From an uncultured Clostridium sp. (GTDB lineage: Bacteria > Bacillota > Clostridia > TANB77 > CAG-508): a stretch of 9,299 nucleotides of DNA. The DNA lies in assembly GCA_947062645.1 (NCBI GenBank), contig CAMSQT010000036.1, positions 1 to 9,299 on the forward strand. Direction: 5' to 3'. The position numbers and the translations under genes are program-made. Shown in pieces: positions 1 through 6,490 of the stretch. How positions within the stretch are numbered: the first letter of the stretch is position 1; every line of letters starts with the position of its first letter. The notes under the pieces are model-generated. The model did no database searches. It was not told the DNA's origin and worked only from the letters and a program-made list of their open reading frames with translations.

Positions 1-45
1 GATGAGGCATTGTGACTGGAGTTCAGACGTGTGCTCTTCCGATCT
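1..45 (+). other. Illumina TruSeq adapter and index (contamination)
   Basis: Bases 12-45 match the TruSeq read-2 / P7-side adapter from GTGACTGGAGTTC to GCTCTTCCGATCT. Bases 1-3 (GAT) fit the end of the P7 primer, and bases 4-11 (GAGGCATT) fit an 8-base sample index. None of this is genomic. The adapter happens to be open in the same frame as the following ATPase gene, so an automatic caller could add false N-terminal residues (a GTG start at 31) to that protein. Genomic sequence starts at 46. Confidence 0.97.
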
Positions 46-219
46 CTAATGGTTACACATGATGCCTTTACAGCCTCTTATGCAAATAGAATTTTATTTA
101 TTAAAGATGGAAAAATCTTTAATGAAATAATCAAAGGGAATGACACAAGAAAACAATTCTTTGAAAAGATAATTGAGGTGCAAACACTTCTTGGAGGTGA
201 TCTGAACGATGTTATTTAA
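46..219 (+). CDS. bceA: BceA-type ABC transporter ATPase, C-terminal fragment
   Basis: This is the last 57 residues of an ABC ATPase whose 5' part is cut off by the contig end. It begins at LMVTHD, the stretch that carries the H-loop histidine of ABC ATPases. It continues with the family-typical segment RILFIKDGKIFNEI and ends in LLGGDLNDVI, the usual tail of BceA/YxdL/YvcR ATPases. These enzymes power BceB-type permeases that protect cells from antimicrobial peptides and other inhibitors of the lipid II cycle. The stop at 217-219 overlaps the permease start at 209, which shows translational coupling. The symbol is a family-level call; the substrate cannot be told. Walker A, Walker B and the signature motif lie outside the window. 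Confidence 0.88.
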   Translation, partial: LMVTHDAFTASYANRILFIKDGKIFNEIIKGNDTRKQFFEKIIEVQTLLGGDLNDVI

Positions 220-2300
220 ATTATCTTGGAATAATATGAAAAAAAGTATAAAAGATTATGCTATCTATTTTTTAACATTAGTATTAGGTGTAGCGATTTT
301 TTATATGTTCAATTCAATAGACAGTCAACAAGCTATGCTACAGGTATCACAATCACAAAGAGAAATAATAAAAATGATGATTTCGATGCTTGGTTTTGTA
401 TCAGTATTTGTAGCAGTTATATTAGGACTGTTAATTGTATATGCTAATAATTTCTTAATTAACCGAAGGAAAAAAGAATTTGGAATTTATATGTCTCTTG
501 GAATGGGAAGAAGACAAATATCAAAAATTATACTAATGGAAACAATATTTGTTGGAATCATTTCACTTGCCATAGGAATAGTTGTAGGTGTATTTGCATC
601 ACAATTTATGTCTGTATTAGTTGCAAAAATGTTTGAAGCAGATATGAGTGAATTTCAGTTTGTATTTTCTGGGGATGCTTGTATAAAAACTTGCATTTAT
701 TTTGCAGTAATGTATGTAGCAGTTATGCTCTTTAATACATTTACTGTTTCAAAATATAAACTAATCAATTTATTAAATGCACAAAAGAAAAATGAAAAAG
801 TAAAAATAAAAAATCCATTTCTTTGCCTATTAGTATTTATTGTTGCAGGTGCAATGTTAGGTTATGCTTATTGGAAAGTAACAGCGGATAGCAGTAGTTT
901 AAATACATTTGATAAACTATTACCACCAATACTAATTCGGAATAGTTAGTACAATATTAATTTTCTGGTCTTTATCAGGTTTTATTATACAAATTGTTCA
1001 AAAAATGAAAAATACATATTTAAAAGGTACAAATATGTTTGTATTAAGGCAAATTAACAATAAAATCAACACAATGGTAGTAAGTATGAGTGTTATATGT
1101 TTAATGTTATTTATGACAATATCAATACTTTCTTCAAGTTTATCGTTGAGAAATACAATGGGAAGAGAGTTAGTAGAAATGACACCAGTAGATGTAAATT
1201 TATATAAAATAGCAAATTTACCAGAAAGATCTGTTAATAAATATGGTAAAGAAACAATATATACAGAAGAACAAAGGAAAGATTCAAAAATTCCATTAGC
1301 AGATACATTAAAAAGCAATGGACTAGATATGAATGTATTAAAAGATATGGTAGAAATACCAATCTATGCAAGCAATGATTTAACATGGAGTGATTTTTTA
1401 GAAGATAAGTTAGAACAGTTAAAAGCGAAATTTCCTATGCTTGCATATGATACTGCAGAAGAAATTGTAAAAATATCTGATTATAATAAAATAGCAAAAT
1501 TATATGGAATAGATGAGTATGAGATAAATGATAATGAATATATTATGATTTGTGATTTTGCGAGTATGAAAGAAGTAAGAAATGAAGTATTAGTAGATGG
1601 AAACAATTCTTTAACAATCGCAGGAAAACAATACAAATCAAAATATAATGAGTGCAAAAATGGATTTATAGTAATGTCAACAAGCCATACAAATACAGGA
1701 ATAATAGTTGTTCCAGATAATTGCCCTTTAACAGATGATATGAAAGAAATACACTTTTTAGCAGCAAATTATAATGATGACACAGAAGAAGGAAAGAAAA
1801 AGATTGAAGAATTATTTTCAAAAAATGATTCAGCATTTATACAGAATTTAGACAAAAAAGGATTAGAGATAGAAGGACTTACTAAAACAAGGATTATGGA
1901 AGGAAGTATAGGATTAGCGACAATAGTAACATTTATAGCAATTTATTTAGGCGTAATATTCCTAATTGCAAGTTCAGCTATCCTAGCATTAAAACAACTA
2001 ACAGATAGTTCAGATAATAAACAAAGATATACTATTTTGAGAAAAATAGGTTGCGATGAAAAAATGATAAATAAATCATTATTTAGACAAATAGGAATAT
2101 TCTTTGGAGTGCCATTATTACTTGCAATTATACATTCAATATTTGGAATACAATTTGCAGTAAAAATGATGTCAGGTTTAGCAAGTGAAAAGGACTTATT
2201 GCCATCAGCAGTAGTAACAGTAGTTGTTATAGGTGTAATCTATGGAGCCTATTTCTTGGCTACCTACTTTGGAAGTAAAAATATCATTAAGGAGGAATAG
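209..2300 (+). CDS. bceB: BceB-type FtsX-like permease, continuous only if CGGA at 938-941 counts as one codon
   Basis: This is the membrane partner of the upstream ATPase. The ATG at 209 follows GGAGGTGAT (192-200). As written, the frame stops at 947-949 after 246 codons. Moving +1 at CGGA (938-941) opens the frame to 2300 and gives about 696 residues, close to the family's usual 620-670. Family features lie on both sides of the break: a first FtsX block with NRRKKEFGIYMSLGMGRRQ, then FWSLSGF and LNMFVLRQ-like NMFVLRQ just after it. A large extracellular domain (about residues 311-567) follows, and helices near 568-594, 628-648 and 668-690 close the protein. The window for the shift is narrow, because the other frame has a TAA at 933-935. 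The shift site is residue 244, just before the FWSLSGF helix. In homologues, as I recall them, this position is often small (Gly). A pseudogene is possible but less likely, because no other lesion is present. Confidence 0.85.
938..941 (+). other. In-frame CGGA, putative quadruplet or +1 recoding site 1 (permease gene)
   Basis: The context is ATT-CGGA-ATA. The incoming frame meets a TAG at 947-949. The outgoing frame has a TAA at 933-935, so the switch must fall within 936-946, and CGGA lies in that interval. Counting four bases as one codon gives PPILI-X-IVSTILIFWSLSGF, whose spacing matches BceB-type permeases. No slippery heptamer, upstream Shine-Dalgarno-like stimulator or obvious downstream pseudoknot was seen. 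Confidence 0.6.
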
Positions 2301-2302
2301 AT

Positions 2303-2791
2303 ATGTTTGGAATCTTTAAAATGATATTTTTAGGAATTATAGCATTAGTAGTAATAGTATGGATTACAATTTTTAATATAGGAGCGGGAGAAAATCCAAA
2401 AGACAAAATAATAAACACTTATGATTCATTTATTCAAAGTTTTGATACAGCAGGTTTAACAAGTAATTGGAAATTAAAAGGCAAAAGAAAATATGGAGCA
2501 GATAAATATGTTGGAACATATATAGCCAATTATGATAACTATTCAGGTGAAGAAACAATATTTGGAGGAACTGCTATTTCAAGAAAAAATGGAGATCATA
2601 TAAAACTAAAAATTAAAATTGAAAAAGAAAGTGGTAATATCAATATAATTGCTAAACTAGGAAACAATGAAAATACTTTAATAAATGATGCAGGAGAATA
2701 TGAAGATAATATATATGCCAGCGGAGTTAGTTATTATTTAACTATAAAATTAGATGATTTTAAGGGAAATATTGATATTATAGCAGAGTAG
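2303..2791 (+). CDS. Membrane-anchored protein of unknown function, downstream of the BceAB-type transporter
   Basis: The 162-residue product has one N-terminal hydrophobic segment (about residues 5-27) and then a polar, probably extracytoplasmic domain rich in beta-type alternation (GTYIANYDNYSGEE, KLKIKIEKESG, YYLTIKLDDFKGNIDI). The lack of a lipobox cysteine argues against a lipoprotein. It starts two bases after the permease stop, and its strong AAGGAGG (2289-2295) lies inside the end of the permease gene, so it belongs to the same transcript. I do not recognise a named family. The position suggests an accessory or sensor part of the peptide-resistance module, but this is inference. Its AGC-GGA at 2720-2725 contains an out-of-frame CGGA and is read normally. 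Confidence 0.8.
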   Translation: MFGIFKMIFLGIIALVVIVWITIFNIGAGENPKDKIINTYDSFIQSFDTAGLTSNWKLKGKRKYGADKYVGTYIANYDNYSGEETIFGGTAISRKNGDHIKLKIKIEKESGNINIIAKLGNNENTLINDAGEYEDNIYASGVSYYLTIKLDDFKGNIDIIAE

Positions 2792-2792
2792 G

Positions 2793-2888
2793 GGGAGATT
2801 AAGTATTTCAGCAACAGATGAGATGAAGTATGAATATACTTTAGATTGTTACAATGAAAATGGAAATAAAAAAAGGAATAAAAAGTAG
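2793..2888 (+). pseudogene. Short remnant, possibly of a YxeA-like gene
   Basis: In the frame one base ahead of the preceding gene, bases 2793-2888 encode a stretch including TDEMKYEYTLDCYNENGNKK and then a stop. The YEYTLxxYNENGxxK pattern resembles, from memory, the core of YxeA-family (DUF1093) small secreted proteins, which can lie beside BceAB-type transporters. There is no start codon with a ribosome site and no signal peptide, so it cannot be an intact gene. Alternatives are a C-terminal extension of the preceding protein lost by frameshift, or chance. Confidence 0.3.
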
Positions 2889-2905
2889 TAAAAGAGGTGG
2901 TAAAG

Positions 2906-3601
2906 ATGAAGAAATTTTTAAAAATAGTATTTTTTATAACATTGATAATAACAAGTATAGCATTGCTATTTGTAGGAAATGGATATAAAATGTATAAAGA
3001 TGCAATACAAGAAATAAGTATAGAAGATAAAACAAAAGAAATAAAAAGCAAAGAAAACTATACAGAAATTTCAGACTTACCACAAAATTATATCAATGCA
3101 GTATTATCAGTAGAAGATCATAGATTTTATAAACATTGTGGAATAGATTTAATTGCAATAGGTAGAGCAACAATAAATGATATAAAAGCTATGGATTTTG
3201 TAGAAGGTGGAAGTACCATAACACAGCAATTAGCAAAAAATATATATTTTACACAAGACAAGAAATTTGAAAGAAAAATAGCAGAAGTATTTATGGCATT
3301 TAAAATAGAAAACAAATGTGAAAAAGATGAAATACTAGAATTATATTTAAATACAAGTTATTTTGGAGATGGATATTATAGTGTAAGGGAAGCAAGTCTA
3401 GGATATTTTGGAAAAGAGCCAAATCAGATGACAGATTATGAAGCAATTATGCTGGCAGGAATACCTAATGCACCATCAGTGTATGCACCAACAAAAAATC
3501 CAGAATTAGCAAAACAAAGACAAAAACAAGTAATAAACAAAATGATAGAATATAAATATCTTACACAAAGTGAAGCAGATAAAGTATTAAAACAGGAATA
3601 A
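2906..3601 (+). CDS. Stand-alone GT51 peptidoglycan glycosyltransferase
   Basis: This enzyme polymerises glycan strands from lipid II at the outer face of the membrane. The 231-residue protein has an N-terminal anchor (about residues 5-25) and all five GT51 motifs: EDHRFYKHCGID (69-81, with E70 as the first catalytic Glu), GGSTITQQLAKN (101-112), FERKIAEVF (121-129, with E127 as the second catalytic Glu), ILELYLNTSYFGDGYYSVREA (143-163, with GYFGK at 166-170) and LAGIPNAPSVYAP (183-195). No transpeptidase domain follows, so it resembles monofunctional MtgA/SgtB-type enzymes. The ATG at 2906 is preferred over the GTG at 2897 because AGAGGTGG ends about seven bases before it. It is the last gene before a terminator and shares direction with the BceAB-type genes. 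This suggests, without proof, a role in restoring wall synthesis when lipid II is blocked. Confidence 0.93.
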   Translation: MKKFLKIVFFITLIITSIALLFVGNGYKMYKDAIQEISIEDKTKEIKSKENYTEISDLPQNYINAVLSVEDHRFYKHCGIDLIAIGRATINDIKAMDFVEGGSTITQQLAKNIYFTQDKKFERKIAEVFMAFKIENKCEKDEILELYLNTSYFGDGYYSVREASLGYFGKEPNQMTDYEAIMLAGIPNAPSVYAPTKNPELAKQRQKQVINKMIEYKYLTQSEADKVLKQE

Positions 3602-3623
3602 TATACAATCTTATGCATTTTAT

Positions 3624-3652
3624 AAGAGGGCAGTTTTGCTCTCTTTTAATTT
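3624..3652 (+). terminator. Rho-independent terminator after the glycosyltransferase gene
   Basis: AAGAGGGCA (3624-3632) pairs with TGCTCTCTT (3637-3645), with one G-U pair and a four-base loop. A T-rich tail follows. It begins 22 bases after the stop codon and closes the envelope-stress cluster. Confidence 0.8.
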
Positions 3653-3664
3653 AGAAACAAAAAA

Positions 3665-3699
3665 ATTCCAAATTATTTTAATCTTTGGAATCTTTTATT
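3665..3699. terminator. Second hairpin with A-run and T-run flanks, possible bidirectional terminator
   Basis: ATTCCAAA (3665-3672) and TTTGGAAT (3684-3691) form a perfect eight-base stem around an 11-base loop. An A-run precedes it and TTTTATTT follows, as expected of a terminator working in both directions. The long loop and AT-rich stem make it weak. No convergent gene is visible to require it. Confidence 0.35.
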
Positions 3700-3961
3700 T
3701 CTATATTGTTAGGAATGGAACAAGAACAGTAAACATAAAACAATATAGTTTTAGATATTATCATACAACCAGAATTAGTAAAATACAAATTTTATTTGTA
3801 AAAATACTACACAAATTTAAAATAATGTGATACAATGCTTTACAGAATTACGAAACTCTATAATAATCAATAAAGTTAAACAAAGAATTTTTAGGATTAA
3901 AAATACAAGCCAAAACCTAAAAAAGGCTTAAATACAAGGAAAAATAAAGGAGGAATTAACC
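3700..3961 (+). other. Gene-free leader region before yebC
   Basis: Together with the hairpin before it, this makes up about 310 bases between the first terminator and yebC. Open frames here lack ribosome sites and protein-like composition. Visible items are a weak extended -10 candidate near 3828-3836, a small AAGCC/GGCTT hairpin in about 3908-3930, and the yebC ribosome site AGGAGG just before the ATG. I see no tRNA, riboswitch or repeat. Confidence 0.5.
3828..3836 (+). promoter_or_regulatory. Candidate extended -10 promoter element for yebC
   Basis: TGA-TACAAT fits an extended -10 hexamer (TGn plus a near-TATAAT box) in the only sizeable gap upstream of yebC, after two hairpins that would end incoming transcription. 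No good -35 box lies at the normal spacing, so the call rests mainly on position. Confidence 0.3.
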
Positions 3962-4681
3962 ATGTCAGGACATTCAAAATGGCACAACATACAAGCCAAG
4001 AAAGGAAAAGCAGACGCTGCAAGAGGAAAAATCTTCACAAAATTAGGAAGAGAACTGTTAATTGCCGTAAAAGAAGGAGGACCAGACCCAGCAGGAAACT
4101 CAAAACTAAAAAATGTAATAGCAAAATGTAAAGCAGCCAACATGCCAAACGACACCATCAATAATGCCATCAAAAAAGCATCTAGCAGTAACGAAAATTA
4201 CGAAGAAATCATATACGAAGGGTATGGACCAAACGGAGTAGCCGTTATCGTAGAAGCTGCAACCGATAATAAAAATAGAACCGCAGCAGATGTAAGACAT
4301 GCTTTTGATAAATCAGGAGGAAATTTAGGTACAAGCGGATGCGTATCCTACATGTTTAATAAAAAAGGAATTATCGTAATTGAAAAAGAAACTAGCAAAA
4401 TGGAAGAAGAAGACTTAATGATGCTAGCATTAGAAGCTGGAGCAGAAGACTTCCAAGCCTTAGAAGAAATTTATGAAATCATAACAGATCCGTCAGATTT
4501 TACAGCAGTTCGTGAAAAATTAGAAGAAGCAGGATTAGAATTCTTAGAAGCAGAGGTGCAAATGGTGCCAACTACCACAGTTAGCCTAGATGAAAAAGGA
4601 ATCGAAAAAATGGAACGACTAATCGAAAGATTAGAAGACTTAGACGATGTTGCAAACATCTACCATAACTGGGAAGAATAA
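3962..4681 (+). CDS. yebC: YebC/TACO1-family translation factor
   Basis: The 239-residue protein opens with the family hallmark GHSKWHNIQAKKGKADAARG. The other blocks are also present: GGPDPAGNSKLKNVI, AANMPNDTINNAIKKA, YEGYGPNGVAVIVEAATDN, NRTAADVRHAFDKSGGNLG and the C-terminal EAEVQMVPTTTVSL. Members were long annotated as DNA-binding regulators. More recent work links YebC and mitochondrial TACO1 to ribosomes, where they relieve stalling, notably on polyproline. The start at 3962 follows AGGAGG at a good distance. In-frame CGT and CGA codons are read normally, and two out-of-frame CGGA tetramers (AAC-GGA, AGC-GGA) cause no shift. The downstream gene starts 20 bases after the stop, so the two are probably co-transcribed. 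Confidence 0.97.
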   Translation: MSGHSKWHNIQAKKGKADAARGKIFTKLGRELLIAVKEGGPDPAGNSKLKNVIAKCKAANMPNDTINNAIKKASSSNENYEEIIYEGYGPNGVAVIVEAATDNKNRTAADVRHAFDKSGGNLGTSGCVSYMFNKKGIIVIEKETSKMEEEDLMMLALEAGAEDFQALEEIYEIITDPSDFTAVREKLEEAGLEFLEAEVQMVPTTTVSLDEKGIEKMERLIERLEDLDDVANIYHNWEE

Positions 4682-4701
4682 ATAAAAAAGGAGAATGAAA
4701 A

Positions 4702-6401
4702 ATGGAACCAAAGAAAAACAGTAAAAAACTTTTAATTCTTATTATTTTGTTAGTTATTTTAATTGCAATAACAGGAGTAGCATTTGCTTATTTTGCAACT
4801 GATGTATTTAAAAGCAATAAAGAGATGTTTTTTAAATATATCACACAAATAGCAGACGAAAAAGAAGGCTTTATTGACACACGGATTAAAGCAATATCTT
4901 GAAAAACAAAAAAACACACCATACCATAATCAAGGAACATTCACACCTAGTATAGAAGCAGAAAATGAAGAAACATATAAAGCAGTAAACGATTTTAATA
5001 TCAGTTTTTCAGGGCAAACTGACAAAGTAGCAAACAAAGCTATGCAAGATATTAGTATAAATTATACCGAAGATGTGAAATTTCCTATTAATTATAAAAA
5101 AATAGAAAACACCTTTGGTCTTCAAACCAAGCATGTAGGAAGTAAGCATATTGCAGTAGAAACAGGCCAATTAGAAAACGAAGAAGTAGACTCTTTAAAC
5201 GGCATATTAGAAGGAACACAAAAAATAAATGAACTAACACAAGTGCCATTTACCAAGGAAGAGTTACAAAAATTACAAGAAACATATAGCACGATAATTA
5301 GCAATGGATTGCAAAAAAACCAATTTTCTAAGTTACAAGAAAATGGTGTTACAGGCTATAAACTAAGTATAAATCAAGACCAATTTAAAAATGTAACATT
5401 ACAAGTATTAGAGGCTTTAAAAAATGACCAAAGTACATTAGATAAGTTAAATGAATATGCAAAAAAACAACAGAATTCAGCAAAAATAACACCAAGCACA
5501 ATTGATAATGCTATTAAGTCAATACGGAGAAGATAGTGAAGAAAGTGATATAACTTGGGAAATCACAGTGTGGGCAAGAAAAGGAAAAACCATTAAATTG
5601 TCAATGGCAAGCGAAAAAAAAGGAGTAGAAATAGCTCTTACGAAGAAAAAAGAAGGAGATAATCTTAATTACCAAGTTTCTTTAAGTGTCAATGATGAAG
5701 AAAATGGCTTAGGAAATATAGGACTTTTGTTTAGTGCAAATTATGCTGGATTAAATGAAATGCAAAGTGTAAAAGAAGACTATAGTGTAGAATTACAGTT
5801 GCAAGACAAAGAAACAATGACAGCTAAATATCAATTCGAAAATCAAATAGATTTTACAGACAGTATAGAAATAGAAGAATTTAGCAAGAAAAATGCTATG
5901 ATATTAAATAACTATGACAAAGAAAAAGTAAACAGCTTTATGCAACAAGTAGTAAACCGAATTAGCGAGGTCAATAAAAAGCAAATGGAAGAATTGGGAC
6001 TACAAGAAAACGAAAATCCATTAATACAAATGTTTAGTCCAATATTAGGAGCAACCTTTTTGGGACAATCTAATAGTTCTATGAATAACTTAGATTTTTC
6101 ATCGCAAGAAATAGAAGCATATAACATGAAATTCGAAAATTATGTAGGAACAAAACTATCAGGAGCTAGTGTAAAAGGGTTACTATCAACTATTAGTCTA
6201 AATAATGAAACAGCAGAAGAAAATGGAGAAGAAGACCAAAAAATAAAAGAGATCCACTTTGATGGTGAAGAATATGAAGTAACCGACCAAAATATAGCAT
6301 TTATCAAAGACAATATTGAAATAGAAGCAGAATATCGTGTAGAAGTAGAAAAAGACGAAAATACAGGACGCATTTATAGAATTGTAATTAATAAAAAATA
6401 A
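4702..6401 (+). CDS. Long membrane-anchored protein of unknown function, continuous only with two CGGA codons
   Basis: As written, this is three overlapping open segments in three frames (4702-4902, to 5536, to 6401). Moving +1 at CGGA 4882-4885 and again at CGGA 5525-5528 joins them into one product of about 565 residues. It has a lysine-rich N-terminus, one membrane helix (about residues 10-33) and a large polar, probably extracytoplasmic part. The first junction reads GFIDT-X-LKQYLEKQKNTPY, a smooth amphipathic stretch. The second reads NAIKSI-X-EDSEESDITW. The ATG at 4702 has AAGGAG at 4688-4693; neither later segment has a ribosome site of its own, which argues that this is one gene. It may belong to a clostridial DUF family (DUF6583 from memory, unverified). 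It follows yebC by 20 bases and ends before a terminator. Its function is unknown. Confidence 0.75.
4882..4885 (+). other. In-frame CGGA, putative recoding site 2 (unknown protein)
   Basis: The context is ACA-CGGA-TTA, residue 61 of the joined protein. The incoming frame stops at TGA 4900-4902. The outgoing frame is closed upstream by TAG 4850-4852, so the switch must fall within 4853-4899. Without it the product is a 66-residue membrane stub. Confidence 0.6.
5525..5528 (+). other. In-frame CGGA, putative recoding site 3 (unknown protein)
   Basis: The context is ATA-CGGA-GAA, residue 275 of the joined protein. The incoming frame stops at TAG 5534-5536. The outgoing frame has TAA at 5487-5489, which limits the switch to 5490-5533. 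CGGA is the only in-frame CGG in that interval. Confidence 0.6.
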
Positions 6402-6420
6402 GTTCTATGGAATCATTAAG

Positions 6421-6452
6421 AAACATATACTAAATATAGTATATGTTTTTTT
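6421..6452 (+). terminator. Rho-independent terminator between the unknown gene and spoIIIAA
   Basis: AAACATATACT (6421-6431) and AGTATATGTTT (6438-6448) form an 11-base perfect stem with a six-base loop, followed by more T residues. It separates the yebC transcript from the sporulation operon, so spoIIIAA probably has its own promoter nearby or is fed by read-through. Confidence 0.75.
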
Positions 6453-6490
6453 ATGTATCTAAACATAGCAAAAAGAAAAGGAGGATGCCT

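Noticed and set aside
1005..2300. A separate permease gene starting at the ATG at 1005
   Set aside because: It has no ribosome site, and the conserved FWSLSGF segment lies upstream of this ATG in the same frame. It is the second part of the gene that starts at 209.
3636..3830. A small gene after the glycosyltransferase
   Set aside because: It begins in the terminator loop, has no ribosome site and spans a second hairpin. Its composition is that of translated AT-rich spacer.
4874..6401. Two separate genes starting near 4874 and 5502
   Set aside because: Both would start at TTG without a ribosome site, inside the preceding frame. They are better explained as continuations of the gene from 4702.
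6443..6490. An upstream start for spoIIIAA at 6443
   Set aside because: It lies in the terminator stem and its tail. AAGGAGG at 6478-6484 places the start at the ATG at 6491.
6402..6490. A sigma-E promoter before spoIIIAA
   Set aside because: CATATACT resembles a sigma-E -10 box, but it lies in the terminator stem and no -35 element is found at about 14 bases. Not supported, although sigma-E control is expected for this operon.
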